DNA of 64,000 nucleotides from Sinomicrobium pectinilyticum (GTDB taxonomy: Bacteria > Bacteroidota > Bacteroidia > Flavobacteriales > Flavobacteriaceae): positions 161,424 through 225,423 of the forward strand of contig NZ_RJTM01000029.1 of the NCBI RefSeq assembly GCF_003725735.1, given 5' to 3'. Positions 8,413-17,382 of the stretch are shown one piece after another. Within the stretch, counting starts at the first letter, position 1. Each line of letters begins with the position of its first letter. The notes under the pieces were generated by a model. That model was not told where the DNA came from and made no database searches. It saw nothing but the letters and a program-made list of their open reading frames with translations. Both the position numbers and the translations under genes were made by a program.

Positions 8413-9234
8413 ATGCATGACCTTCCGGATATAAGAAAGCACTTCAAACCCCTTCAGCCGACTGTGGGAGGGAACGATTCGGGGGTGACTTATTCGGAAC
8501 TGTTTCCGCATATGCACCTGGGCAATTATATTTATTGTTACTGGGAACTGAAGACTACCCGGAGGCTCACAACCCCTTTCCCTTATAAAGTAGTGGCGGA
8601 TGCCTGTACGGATATATTTTTTGAGACCGGGAATCCGGAGGACATGTTCGTTATGGGTTTTTCCACCGAATATACCGAATTTCCGCTCGACCCCCAGTTC
8701 CGTTATATAGGTATCCGTTTTTTGCCCGCGGCTTTTCCGCTTTTATTTCGTATCGGTGGCAACGAACTTACAGGGCGCGTAGAAGCATTACACCATCTTT
8801 TGCCTCACGTATTCAATGGATTGATACCTCGTGTTTCCGGTAATATGACTTTCCCGGAATATGCAGGTACATTCGATTGTTATTTCAGGGAAGTGGTAGG
8901 GCTGGCAAACCTGAATACGGACCATCGCTTTTTCAATGCCCTGGACATTATCATAAAAAAACAGGGCATATTGCAGGTACAGGAAGAACTGGATACCGGG
9001 GTCAGTCCGAGACAGTTGCGGCGCCTGTTCGATTTTTATATAGGGAGCACGCCCAAAACATTCAGCAAGGTAGTGCGTTTTCAGCATATTCTGCAGGCCA
9101 AACCCTCCACACAAAGCCTGAGGGAAAACAAAGTGTTTTTTGATGCGGGATACTACGATCAGTCCCATTTCATCAAAGAGTTCAAAAACATGTATGGCAT
9201 GACACCTTCCCTGGCATGGAAAATCCGGACATAA
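8413..9234 (+). CDS. AraC-family transcriptional regulator
   Basis: A 273-residue regulator. Residues about 20-150 form a cupin-like sensing domain of the DUF6597 type (YCYWELKTTR, DACTDIFFE, YIGIRFLPAAFPLLF). The C-terminal 90 residues are an AraC helix-turn-helix pair: SPRQLRRLFDFYIGSTPKTF then FFDAGYYDQSHFIKEFKNMYGMTPS, both well conserved. The ligand and targets are unknown; the nearest candidate target is the preceding amidohydrolase gene or itself. Confidence 0.88.
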   Translation: MHDLPDIRKHFKPLQPTVGGNDSGVTYSELFPHMHLGNYIYCYWELKTTRRLTTPFPYKVVADACTDIFFETGNPEDMFVMGFSTEYTEFPLDPQFRYIGIRFLPAAFPLLFRIGGNELTGRVEALHHLLPHVFNGLIPRVSGNMTFPEYAGTFDCYFREVVGLANLNTDHRFFNALDIIIKKQGILQVQEELDTGVSPRQLRRLFDFYIGSTPKTFSKVVRFQHILQAKPSTQSLRENKVFFDAGYYDQSHFIKEFKNMYGMTPSLAWKIRT

Positions 9235-9278
9235 AAAATCCGGAAATTTTTCAATTAAGGAAATTTTCCGGATTTTTC
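9233..9278. terminator. Bidirectional rho-independent terminator
   Basis: The convergent gap holds a strong hairpin with arms AAAATCCGGAAA and TTTCCGGATTTT around a TCAATTAAGG-like loop. A-runs on one side and T-runs on the other let it work for both the AraC gene on the plus strand and the DUF2911 gene on the minus strand. Confidence 0.85.
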
Positions 9279-9295
9279 GGATATAATTAAAAAAA

Positions 9296-9838
9296 CTATC
9301 TTTCGCTGATCGGTACCTTAACCCGTGTAGTATCCCATCCCATATACATGTCGGCTCCGTTATCTCCGGGTTCGAAAGTAATGGAGAAAGCTTCCAGGGA
9401 TTGACTGTCCTTCTCGACAGGGACCGTTGTCCTGGCTACATCGTTGGCTTCTTTATAATCGAAAGCGCCCCATACGTCCGTATCACTGTTCAGGATTACC
9501 ACCCATTCTTTTACCCCGGGAATGGTGAACAGGGTATAAGTACCAGCTTCAACCTCCTTATCTCCGAACATTACGTCTTTGAAAAAGGTGATCTCTGTTG
9601 CCTCATTGGCCCCGGTACGCCACACTTTGTCAAAAGGTACGAGTGTCCCGAAAACCGGCCTGTCTTTTTTCTGGGGCCTTCCGTAAACCACCTTTGCGAC
9701 AGGGGCTGCCTTGCGGTCTGTACGGTAATATGCGATATCGCACGGACTTTTATCCAGTCCGCTGAATTTCTGTGCATTAGTTTCTGGGGCGAAGGTCAGT
9801 GCCACAACAAGTGCCAGTAAGCTGATATATCTCTTCAT
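9296..9838 (-). CDS. DUF2911 domain-containing secreted protein
   Basis: A 180-residue protein with a Sec signal peptide (cleavage near TNAQ, residue 23) and a DUF2911 domain over most of the rest. Recognisable family segments are SPCDIAYYR, VVYGRPQKKDR, FGTLVPFDKVWRTGANEAT, and EAGTYTLFTIPG. The function of DUF2911 is unknown; it is common in Bacteroidota and is predicted periplasmic. It stands alone and shares the terminator at 9233-9278 with the opposite gene. Confidence 0.9.
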   Translation of the reverse strand: MKRYISLLALVVALTFAPETNAQKFSGLDKSPCDIAYYRTDRKAAPVAKVVYGRPQKKDRPVFGTLVPFDKVWRTGANEATEITFFKDVMFGDKEVEAGTYTLFTIPGVKEWVVILNSDTDVWGAFDYKEANDVARTTVPVEKDSQSLEAFSITFEPGDNGADMYMGWDTTRVKVPISER

Positions 9839-9954
9839 AACAGGAAAATTGTATTTTTTGGATTGTTATGGTCTAAATTAACAAATCTTTTTTAATCCCG
9901 CTCTGATGATCAGGAAACTTTGGGATATTTTTATAAGTTGTAGGAAAGCACCTC

Positions 9955-11124
9955 TTAAGATGATAATGCCTGGTCCAGGTCTGCAATAACATCCGCTACG
10001 TTTTCCAGTCCTACCGAAACTCTTACGAGCCCGTCCGTTATACTTACCTGCAAGCGATCTTCTTCACTGAGTTTGCTGTGTGTGGTGGATGCCGGGTGGG
10101 TTACTATGGTACGGGTATCTCCCAGGTTGGCGGATAGCGAGCACATTTTTATGGAATTCAGGAATTTACGGCCCGCTTCCACACCGCCTTTAACCTCAAA
10201 GGCCACAATGCTTCCACCGGCTTTCATCTGCTTTTTGGCTATTTCATATTGGGGATGGGACCTGAGAAAAGGATATTTCACCCAGTTTACCCGGGGATGA
10301 TTTTCCAGGAATTCCGCTACCTTAAGTGCATTTTCACAATGCCTGTCCACACGTACGGCCAGGGTTTCGAGGCTTTTGGATAGTATCCAGGCGTTAAAAG
10401 GCGACAGGGATGGCCCCGTATTGCGGGAAAAGAGATAAATCTCCCGGATAAGATCTTTTTTACCCACGGTAATACCTCCCAGTACACGGCCCTGTCCGTC
10501 TATGAGTTTGGTAGCGGAATGAATAACCAGGTCCGCCCCGAATGCTATGGGGTTCTGGAGATACGGAGTAGCAAAGCAGTTGTCTATGACCAGGATAAGG
10601 TTGTGTTTTTTTGCTATTTCACCCAATAGTTCCAGGTCCAGGATGTCTACTGCCGGATTCGTCGGGGTCTCTGCGAAGAGTATTTTAGTATCCGGTTGTA
10701 TGAGCGATTCTATCTTTTCCGTTTCGTCTACCCTGAAATAGGAAGTATTGATGTTCCACTTCGGTAAAAACTTGGTGAACAGGGTATGGGTGGACCCGAA
10801 GACCGACCGTGCAGCGACAATATGGTCACCGCTGTTCAGCAGGGCGGCAAAGGTAGAGAATACGGCCGCCATCCCGGTAGCGAAGGCATAACCGCTTTCC
10901 GCTCCTTCCATTTTACATATTTTATCTACGAATTCGGAGGTATTGGGATTGGTAAATCTGCTGTAAATGTTTCTTTCTTTTTCTTCTGCAAAAGAAGCCC
11001 TCATATCTTCCGCATCTTCAAAAACAAAACTGGAAGTAAGATATAACGGGCTGGTGTGTTCCAGGAATTCTGTTTTTTCTATACGGGTTCGTACGGCATC
11101 GGTTTCAAAGTGGGATTTGCTCAT
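9955..11124 (-). CDS. metZ: O-acyl-homoserine sulfhydrylase (trans-sulfuration PLP enzyme)
   Basis: A 389-residue Cys/Met-metabolism PLP enzyme. The frame can be extended by 20 residues, but the ATG at 11124 gives the conserved start. The PLP lysine is Lys206 in HSATKLIDGQG and Asp181 in LVIDNCFATP contacts the cofactor. The SATKLIDGQGR and YSRFTNPNT signatures fit MetZ-type sulfhydrylases, which make homocysteine from an O-acylhomoserine and sulfide. It is the last gene of the operon led by a SAM riboswitch and a MetX fusion, so O-acetylhomoserine is the likely substrate. Cystathionine gamma-synthase activity is a less likely alternative. Confidence 0.88.
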   Translation of the reverse strand: MSKSHFETDAVRTRIEKTEFLEHTSPLYLTSSFVFEDAEDMRASFAEEKERNIYSRFTNPNTSEFVDKICKMEGAESGYAFATGMAAVFSTFAALLNSGDHIVAARSVFGSTHTLFTKFLPKWNINTSYFRVDETEKIESLIQPDTKILFAETPTNPAVDILDLELLGEIAKKHNLILVIDNCFATPYLQNPIAFGADLVIHSATKLIDGQGRVLGGITVGKKDLIREIYLFSRNTGPSLSPFNAWILSKSLETLAVRVDRHCENALKVAEFLENHPRVNWVKYPFLRSHPQYEIAKKQMKAGGSIVAFEVKGGVEAGRKFLNSIKMCSLSANLGDTRTIVTHPASTTHSKLSEEDRLQVSITDGLVRVSVGLENVADVIADLDQALSS

Positions 11125-11164
11125 TATCTCGTGTTTTATTTTTTTATCTGTTAGGAATGTGTTT

Positions 11165-12571
11165 TTATAAAATTTCTTCGGCAATACGGTCCATTTGTTC
11201 CGTAATTATGGTCACATCTTCTTTACTGGTCATCCAGTTTACAAAAGCTGCCCGGATACCTTTTTTACCCTGATATACCGTTGGGGTCATAAAGACTTTT
11301 CCGCTGCGGTTGAGAGCAGTGAGGAAAGGCCGGACGTTCTCCTGGTTTTCTTCTCCGCTCAGCGTAAAACATACGGTGTTAAGCCGCACGGGGGCCAGCA
11401 GGTCAAATTTAGGGTTTTGTACTATAAAATCGCCCATCAGGAGTGTCATTTCAACGGAATTTTCCACGATATGCCTGTAACCTTTTTTACCGTAGGCCAT
11501 TAATGTAAACCAGACGGGAAGAGCCCTGAGCCTCCTGGAATTTTCCGGCAGAAAATTGAGGTAGCTGAAATTCTCCATGGGATCTCCGAGGTAAGGGGCA
11601 TTGGAATTCTGAAAGGTCTCTGCCTGTAACAGGTTATGCTCCTTACGTACGAGGAAAAATGCATTTTCGTAAGGTACGTTCAGCCATTTGTGACAGTCTA
11701 TGGTAATACTGTCGGCGTCTTCCCAGCCTTTCAGCAGGTGTTCGTATTCAGGAGAACAGGCGGCAAAACCACCGAAAGCAGCGTCGATATGCCACCAGAA
11801 GTTATGCTTCTTCCGCAGTTTCCCGATCGCTTCGAAATTATCGAAATCGACGGTATTTACCGTTCCTGCACTGGATATTAATATAAAAGGAGCGCCTTCC
11901 AGTTCCAGTATCCTCTTCTCCAGGTCATCCGGGTCTATGGCTTCCCTGTTTCCCCCGAGCGTGTCTACTTTCAGTATATTCCTGCTTCCCAGTCCCAGCA
12001 TGGCCAGTGATTTTACGGAAGACGAATGGGGAGTGGCCGTTAGTACATGTACCTTGTCCCGGATGCCGTCCCTGGCATAGTCTTTCCCCAGCTGTCTGCC
12101 ATACCATTGCCTAGCTACGGCAAGGCAGGTGAAATTGGACATGGTGGCCCCCGTAACAAAACCACCGAAAAAGTCGGAGGGCAGGTCAAAGAGGGCCAGC
12201 AATAGTTTCACGGCCTCTTGCTCTATGACAGCCGAAATATCGCCTTCTCCTTTGACTGCCTGGGTGTTCTGGTCATATATAGTTGCCAGCCAGTCCCCTG
12301 CTATGGATGCCGGTGTGGAACCGCCGGTAACAAACCCCAGATACCTGGGGCCGGAAGAGGCGACGATGAGAGGCTCTAACCGGCTGTTAAATTGTTCCAG
12401 AGCCTTTGCAGCGCCAAGTCCTTCTTCACTCAGTCCGGGGATATCATCAACTTCAAAAGTTGTGGATACCGGTCTGTTATGCAGGTCGCCCAGATAATTC
12501 CCGGCCTGTTCCTTTACCTGCTCCAGTAAGGAGTCCAGTTCGCCGAAGTCCGTATGTAAATGCTGGTACAT
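11165..12571 (-). CDS. Group II PLP-dependent amino acid decarboxylase
   Basis: A 468-residue enzyme of the aromatic-L-amino-acid/glutamate decarboxylase superfamily. Visible landmarks: FVTGGSTPASIAGDW, FVTGATMSNFTCL, the histidine stacking PLP in TATPHSSSVKSL, WWHIDAAFGGFA, and the PLP lysine Lys295 in DCHKWLNVPYE. The group covers decarboxylases and some aldehyde synthases, and the substrate is not predictable by eye. It sits between metX-thrA (31 bases upstream) and metZ (40 bases downstream) in what should be a SAM-riboswitch-controlled operon, which hints at a sulfur or aspartate-family amino acid substrate; that is inference only. Confidence 0.85.
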   Translation of the reverse strand: MYQHLHTDFGELDSLLEQVKEQAGNYLGDLHNRPVSTTFEVDDIPGLSEEGLGAAKALEQFNSRLEPLIVASSGPRYLGFVTGGSTPASIAGDWLATIYDQNTQAVKGEGDISAVIEQEAVKLLLALFDLPSDFFGGFVTGATMSNFTCLAVARQWYGRQLGKDYARDGIRDKVHVLTATPHSSSVKSLAMLGLGSRNILKVDTLGGNREAIDPDDLEKRILELEGAPFILISSAGTVNTVDFDNFEAIGKLRKKHNFWWHIDAAFGGFAACSPEYEHLLKGWEDADSITIDCHKWLNVPYENAFFLVRKEHNLLQAETFQNSNAPYLGDPMENFSYLNFLPENSRRLRALPVWFTLMAYGKKGYRHIVENSVEMTLLMGDFIVQNPKFDLLAPVRLNTVCFTLSGEENQENVRPFLTALNRSGKVFMTPTVYQGKKGIRAAFVNWMTSKEDVTIITEQMDRIAEEIL

Positions 12572-12602
12572 GAGCTCAATGTATTATGTTATTGCTATTG
12601 TA

Positions 12603-15600
12603 TTATTCTCCACGGTCCGCCAGCCGTAATATATCTCCGAACACGCCCCGGGCCGTTACATTAGCTCCTGCACCGGCTCCCTGAATGACGAGTGGCCTTG
12701 TTCCATAAGACTCGGTGTATATTTCGAATATGGAATCGGAACCTTTGACCTGGCCGAGCGCACTTTGCTCGGGAACGGAAACGAGTTTCACCTCCAGGAT
12801 GCCCTTGTCCTGCTGCAGGTCGCCCGAGAGTTCCCCGATATACCGCAGTACATGACCTGGTTCCTGCCTGGTCTTTATCTCCGTGTACGTGTTGTCGAGT
12901 TCTTTCAGACGGGAGAGAAAATCCGCAGCTTTTCCTTCGCGAAAACCTGAAGTTTCGGGGATGAGGTTCTGTATCCTGATGTCTTCAAATTCGTTACGGA
13001 GATCCAGTTCCCTGGCAAGGATAAGGAGTTTTCTCCCCACATCGTTACCCGAGAGGTCTTCCCTGGGGTCCGGTTCGGTAAACCCTTTGTCTATGGCTTC
13101 CTGCAATACTTCACTGAAAGGCCTGTCTTCCACGGAAAAAGTATTGAAAAGGTAACTCAGTGACCCGGAGAATACGCCTTTGATCCCGGTAATGTTCTCC
13201 CCGGAAAGGTGTAGCAGTTTTATAGTGTCTATAAGAGGTAAGCCGGCGCCTACATTGGTTTCGTAAAGATATTGTTTCTGGTTTTTGTCAAGGGTTTTCC
13301 TTAATTCTTTATAGAAACCGTAGCTAAGCGTATTAGCGATCTTGTTGGACGAAACTATGTCAAAACCGTTGTTGATCAGTTCGATATAATTTTCCACGAA
13401 ATCCGCACTGGCCGTATTATCTATAGCAATAAGGTTTTCCAGGTGATGTGTTTTGGCATAGGAAATAACCGCATCTGCCCCGGGGGATTGATCGCTGTTA
13501 CCGATAGCTTCCCTCCAGTTGTCCCCGATACCATTTTTATCCAGGAGTACTTTCCTTGAGTTGCCCACGGCAAAAATATTCAGGCGTATATTCTTGCGCT
13601 TTTCAATACTGCCGGCCGATGATAGTATTTGTTCGATAAGTGTTCCTCCTACCAGTCCGTGACCGAATATGGCGATATTGATCTTTTTGGAAATACCGAA
13701 TATTTCCCCGTGTATAACATTAAGTGCTTTGTGCAGTGCAGATTTTTTTACGACCAGGCTGACGTTCTTTCCGGTGACGGTATTGTTGAACAGCAGGGGA
13801 ACGACCTGGTTTCTTATCAACGCGTTATAGGGCTTGTGAAACGTACTGAGGTCCTGCCCGACAATGGAAATAACCGATACGTCATCTACTGCGGATATCT
13901 TGTTAACGTCTTTGGAGTAAAAGTCTTTTTCAAACTCCTTTTCCAGCTCCACGATGGCTCTTGTAGCGTTTTCCGCATCTACTACAAGTCCGATTCCCCT
14001 TTCCGAAGACCCTTGTGAAATAATACTCACACTGATATTGCTGTCACCGAGTGCCCGGAAGATCCGTGCATCGACTCCCGCTTTTCCGAGCAGTCCCCGC
14101 CCTTCCAGGTTAAGTAAGGCCACATTTTCCAGTACGGACAGTGATTTGATACCTTCTTTATTGGGTTCGGAAGTAATGAGGGTTCCTTTGTTATCGTTGT
14201 TAAAGGTATTGAGTATACGCAGCGGAATGTTCTTTTCTATCAACGGGATAATGGTTTTGGCATGCAGGATAGTAGCCCCGAAATTAGCCATTTCATTCGC
14301 TTCGTTATAAGATAGCTGTTCTATGCGCTGTGCATCGGGCACCAGCTCCGGATTGGCGGTGAATATACCGTCTACATGTGTATAGCTTTGCAGTTCCTCC
14401 GCATCCAGGAAGTTGGCTATAAGAGAGGCCGTATAGTTACTGCCGTTCCTACCCAGGGTAGTGGTCTCGTTTTTGGTGTTGGAACCTATAAACCCTGTTA
14501 CGATATTTACCGTGTTGTGATTGTGTTTTTCGAAATGCCCGAGGACATTCTCCTTGGAAAGTTTTTCCAGGGGCTGTGCATTTCCGAATTTCTCATCCGT
14601 TTTGATGAGTTTCCGCGTATCGGTAAATACGGCATTGATACCTTTGTATTTTAATACTTCCGTGATGAGTTTGGCTGAAATAACTTCTCCTTTTGAAAGT
14701 ATCTGGTCTTTGATTTTGGAACTGTAATCTCCCAGCAGGTTTACTCCTTCAAACAATTTTTCGAGCTTGGTGAATTCATCGGAAAAATCCACATAATCAA
14801 AACCGGCCTGCTGGTAGGTCCTAAACTCCTCTAACTGCTTTGTGAAATTTTCCCCTTTTGCGGCTTTCTCGAGTATCTCTTCCAGTTCGTTAGTCGCATT
14901 GCCCCTTGCGGAGACTACCACGGTTATCCTTTCTCCCTGTTCTATTTTATCTTCGATAATACGCAACGCATTGGTAATACCTTCTCCGTTAGCCAGTGAT
15001 TTACCACCAAACTTCAATACTTTCATCCTGTTGTTTTTTCCTTTTTGAAATATTCCTCCTATGAGTTTTTCCAGTTGTTCGAATTCTATTAAAAAAGCAT
15101 CGTGCCCGTGTACGGAATGTATTTCGCCGTAAGTTACCCTGTCATGGGCCTGTGCCAGTTGCTTATGTGTTTCCCTGTTTTCTTCGGCGGTGAAGAAAAG
15201 GTCGGAATCCACTCCTATGATATGGATATTGGCATTTATGGATTCCAGTACGTTAAAATGCTCTTTGTGCCCCCTGGTCACATCTATGGTTTTCAGCAAT
15301 TGGTTCATCAGCTTATATGCGGCAAGCTGAAAGCGCTCCTGCAATTTATTGCCGTGATGCAACAACCAGCTTTCTACATTGAAAACCTTGAGTTCCTGGT
15401 TGGTGGTCCGGTTGAAACGGGTTTTGAAAGATTCCGGTGTGCGGTAGCACAGCATGGCGTGCATACGCGCATCGTGGACGGGCTGGCGGGAATTCACGAG
15501 GAATTGTTCCTGTACCTGGCAATTGGCAATAAGCCAGTCCGTTGATTTCCAGTCCGAAGCAATGGGAATGAGATGCTCGGTGATATCGGGATCGAGCACT

Positions 15601-16007
15601 GCCATTTCCCAGGCAATACCGCCGCCCATTGAGCCCCCTATGAGCGCAAAAAGTTTTCCGACACCCAGTTTTTCCAGGCCGGTCAAAAATATCCTTGCCA
15701 TGTCACGAGCTACAAAATCCTTGTAGTTGTCTATGACAAATCCGTCATAACCGTTCCCCGGCACGTTAAAGGCCAGGATAGTGTAGATGGAAGTATCTAT
15801 GCCCTTACCCTCCCCGATAAGGTCTTTCCACCAGCCCGTTTCTCCGGCAACATCCGAATTCCCGGTAAGGGCATGGTTGACCAGTATCACCGGAGCTTCT
15901 CCCAGCGTTTTTCCGAAAACCTGGTAAGATAGCGGGATACGTGGAATCTGCACACCGATCTCTGTGACAAAACCTGTAATTTCAAGCTGATTTAAATTGC
16001 TTTTCAA
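12603..16007 (-). CDS. thrA: MetX - aspartokinase - homoserine dehydrogenase fusion
   Basis: A 1134-residue three-activity fusion. Residues 1 to about 325 are an alpha/beta-hydrolase homoserine O-acetyltransferase (MetX) with VNHALTGNS, nucleophile Ser126 in GGSMGG, the acid in GVDSDLFFT and the base in HGHDAF. Residues from 328 begin a complete aspartokinase (MKVLKFGGKS, TTTLGRNGS), then ACT-type regulatory segments at about 640-770. Homoserine dehydrogenase runs from about 775 (IAIFGHGLVGG) to the end. Together these convert aspartate (given the semialdehyde step elsewhere) to O-acetylhomoserine. The start codon is TTG at 16007: no ATG occurs in frame before residue 103. It lies 92 bases after a SAM-I riboswitch and heads the decarboxylase-metZ operon. 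Confidence 0.93.
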   Translation of the reverse strand: MKSNLNQLEITGFVTEIGVQIPRIPLSYQVFGKTLGEAPVILVNHALTGNSDVAGETGWWKDLIGEGKGIDTSIYTILAFNVPGNGYDGFVIDNYKDFVARDMARIFLTGLEKLGVGKLFALIGGSMGGGIAWEMAVLDPDITEHLIPIASDWKSTDWLIANCQVQEQFLVNSRQPVHDARMHAMLCYRTPESFKTRFNRTTNQELKVFNVESWLLHHGNKLQERFQLAAYKLMNQLLKTIDVTRGHKEHFNVLESINANIHIIGVDSDLFFTAEENRETHKQLAQAHDRVTYGEIHSVHGHDAFLIEFEQLEKLIGGIFQKGKNNRMKVLKFGGKSLANGEGITNALRIIEDKIEQGERITVVVSARGNATNELEEILEKAAKGENFTKQLEEFRTYQQAGFDYVDFSDEFTKLEKLFEGVNLLGDYSSKIKDQILSKGEVISAKLITEVLKYKGINAVFTDTRKLIKTDEKFGNAQPLEKLSKENVLGHFEKHNHNTVNIVTGFIGSNTKNETTTLGRNGSNYTASLIANFLDAEELQSYTHVDGIFTANPELVPDAQRIEQLSYNEANEMANFGATILHAKTIIPLIEKNIPLRILNTFNNDNKGTLITSEPNKEGIKSLSVLENVALLNLEGRGLLGKAGVDARIFRALGDSNISVSIISQGSSERGIGLVVDAENATRAIVELEKEFEKDFYSKDVNKISAVDDVSVISIVGQDLSTFHKPYNALIRNQVVPLLFNNTVTGKNVSLVVKKSALHKALNVIHGEIFGISKKINIAIFGHGLVGGTLIEQILSSAGSIEKRKNIRLNIFAVGNSRKVLLDKNGIGDNWREAIGNSDQSPGADAVISYAKTHHLENLIAIDNTASADFVENYIELINNGFDIVSSNKIANTLSYGFYKELRKTLDKNQKQYLYETNVGAGLPLIDTIKLLHLSGENITGIKGVFSGSLSYLFNTFSVEDRPFSEVLQEAIDKGFTEPDPREDLSGNDVGRKLLILARELDLRNEFEDIRIQNLIPETSGFREGKAADFLSRLKELDNTYTEIKTRQEPGHVLRYIGELSGDLQQDKGILEVKLVSVPEQSALGQVKGSDSIFEIYTESYGTRPLVIQGAGAGANVTARGVFGDILRLADRGE

Positions 16008-16098
16008 TGTAACCGTTTTTTGTTTGTATGCGATATGTTACCAGAAAAGCTATTACGGAAAGTAATTACCCTTTAGACCGTGTCATGTGGTACACGGG

Positions 16099-16198
16099 GT
16101 TATCTTTCCCCGTATCCGGGGTAGAACGTAGCACCTTCTCCATGAGGGAGGGTTGCTAAGGCTTCACCGGGTCTATTCCCTCAGCCTTTCTTGATAAC
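16099..16198 (-). promoter_or_regulatory. SAM-I (S-box) riboswitch
   Basis: Read on the minus strand the leader shows the S-box core in order: a P1 strand GTTATC, AAGAAAGGCTGAGGGA, GACCC, GAAGCC, GCAACC, AAGGTGCTA, a P4 hairpin CCCCG-GATA-CGGGG, then AAGATAAC closing P1 (GTTATC with GATAAC). These are the conserved SAM-binding and kink-turn elements of the family. It should repress the metX-thrA operon when S-adenosylmethionine is plentiful. No U-tract follows, so a canonical intrinsic terminator is not evident. The 3' P4 strand (CGGGG) could instead pair with CCCCG at 16096-16100, and a CCGTGT/ACACGG hairpin lies at 16078-16097; these may form the switching part. Confidence 0.95.
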
Positions 16199-16228
16199 AT
16201 CTTAATTATTTTTCTGAACTTGTGTTTC

Positions 16229-16292
16229 CTCCCGTTATAAAAGAACGGGCGGAACAAGGCGCAAAGTAATGGAATAATAATGAAACAGGCAA
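16229..16292 (-). promoter_or_regulatory. Promoter and leader hairpin of the methionine operon
   Basis: On the minus strand TTG (16292-16290), 20 bases, then TTACTTTG (16269-16262) closely fits the Bacteroidota promoter TTTG-N17-23-TAnnTTTG. Transcription should start near 16255. Between that point and the riboswitch is a separate strong hairpin, CCCGTT/AACGGG at 16231-16249, extendable through TCC/GGA and CTTGT/ACAAG pairs. Its role is unknown. Confidence 0.6.
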
Positions 16293-16334
16293 TACTTTTG
16301 TATCAATTTTTGTATTTCGGAAAAAGAGACCGGA

Positions 16335-17309
16335 TCAAATGGTGCCGAGTATTTTGTCCATGATCCATGCCGTATGTACTGCCGTTGAGCCGGTGGAAGG
16401 ATGTATGGCTTGCCCTTCCAGGTGGTCCTTAATGTTTTTCACATGATACGCCTGTATGTTTTCCGGGTTGTCGATAAAGAGTTCCTGTATACCCTTATTA
16501 TTACTCAGGATAACGGGAGCTTCGTCAAAGACCGAAAATGTGATTTTCCCTTTACTGCCCAGTATTTCCACCTTATCCTCGCGGGTATGACAGCCGAAAT
16601 TCCAGCTTCCGGAGCCGGTAATGCCGTTGTTGTGCAACCAGCAGGCAGTTATGGCATCCTTTGCCGCATAAAGCCCCTGTTGATTGAGGCTTATACCATA
16701 TACATCCCTGATCTCCCCGAGGAGGAAGGTAAAAAGGTCCAGGCCGTGGCTTGCCAGGTCATCAAAATAACCTCCGGAGGCTATGTGTACATCGGTACGC
16801 CAGTTGTATGCGCCGGAAAGGTCCTGGTCGTTCGGTGGTTTGCTGAGATGCCAGCTTATATGTCTTATATTGCCCGCCTCACCATTGTCCAGCCACGTTT
16901 TTATCCGGAGGAAACGGGGCAGGGAGCGTCGGTAATAGGCTACGAACAAGGGGACACCCGCTTCTTCAAAAGCCTCCTGAACAGCCAGGCAGTCCCGGTA
17001 GGAAGGGGCAAGGGGTTTTTCTATACAGCAGGGCTTGCCTGCTGCAGCTACCCGGAGCCCGTAATACTTATGTGTATCGGGAGGTGTAGCGATGTAAACG
17101 GCATCAATTTCACTATCGTTGATAAGATCGTCCGCATCGGTGTAATACTTCTTTACCCGGTGCCTTTGGGCATAATCGCGAACCTTGTCTTCATTGCGCC
17201 GCATTACGGCCGCCAGTTCAAATCCATTGGTCTTCTGATAAGCAGGACCGCTCTTTTTTTCGGTGACATTGCCGCATCCAATAATGCCCCAGCGAATGAA
17301 TTTATGCAT
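16335..17309 (-). CDS. Gfo/Idh/MocA family oxidoreductase
   Basis: A 324-residue cytoplasmic NAD(P)-dependent dehydrogenase of the glucose-fructose oxidoreductase family. The Rossmann fold is at the N-terminus (WGIIGCGNVTE), followed by AVYIATPPDTH and the conserved catalytic-region CIEKPLAPS with its Lys. The C-terminal alpha/beta domain carries GGYFDDLASHGLDL. Substrates in this family are sugars, inositols or related compounds; none is indicated by context. Unlike the second family member at 44039, there is no Tat signal. Confidence 0.88.
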   Translation of the reverse strand: MHKFIRWGIIGCGNVTEKKSGPAYQKTNGFELAAVMRRNEDKVRDYAQRHRVKKYYTDADDLINDSEIDAVYIATPPDTHKYYGLRVAAAGKPCCIEKPLAPSYRDCLAVQEAFEEAGVPLFVAYYRRSLPRFLRIKTWLDNGEAGNIRHISWHLSKPPNDQDLSGAYNWRTDVHIASGGYFDDLASHGLDLFTFLLGEIRDVYGISLNQQGLYAAKDAITACWLHNNGITGSGSWNFGCHTREDKVEILGSKGKITFSVFDEAPVILSNNKGIQELFIDNPENIQAYHVKNIKDHLEGQAIHPSTGSTAVHTAWIMDKILGTI

Positions 17310-17382
17310 TATATCTTCTTATTTTACTGTAAATTTTAGCCGCTGCTTTGCGCATCGCAGGATCAGTTTTCTCACCGTGCCT

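Noticed and set aside
16401..17339. 312-codon plus-strand open frame
   Set aside because: Antisense to the Gfo/Idh/MocA gene, which has all family motifs.
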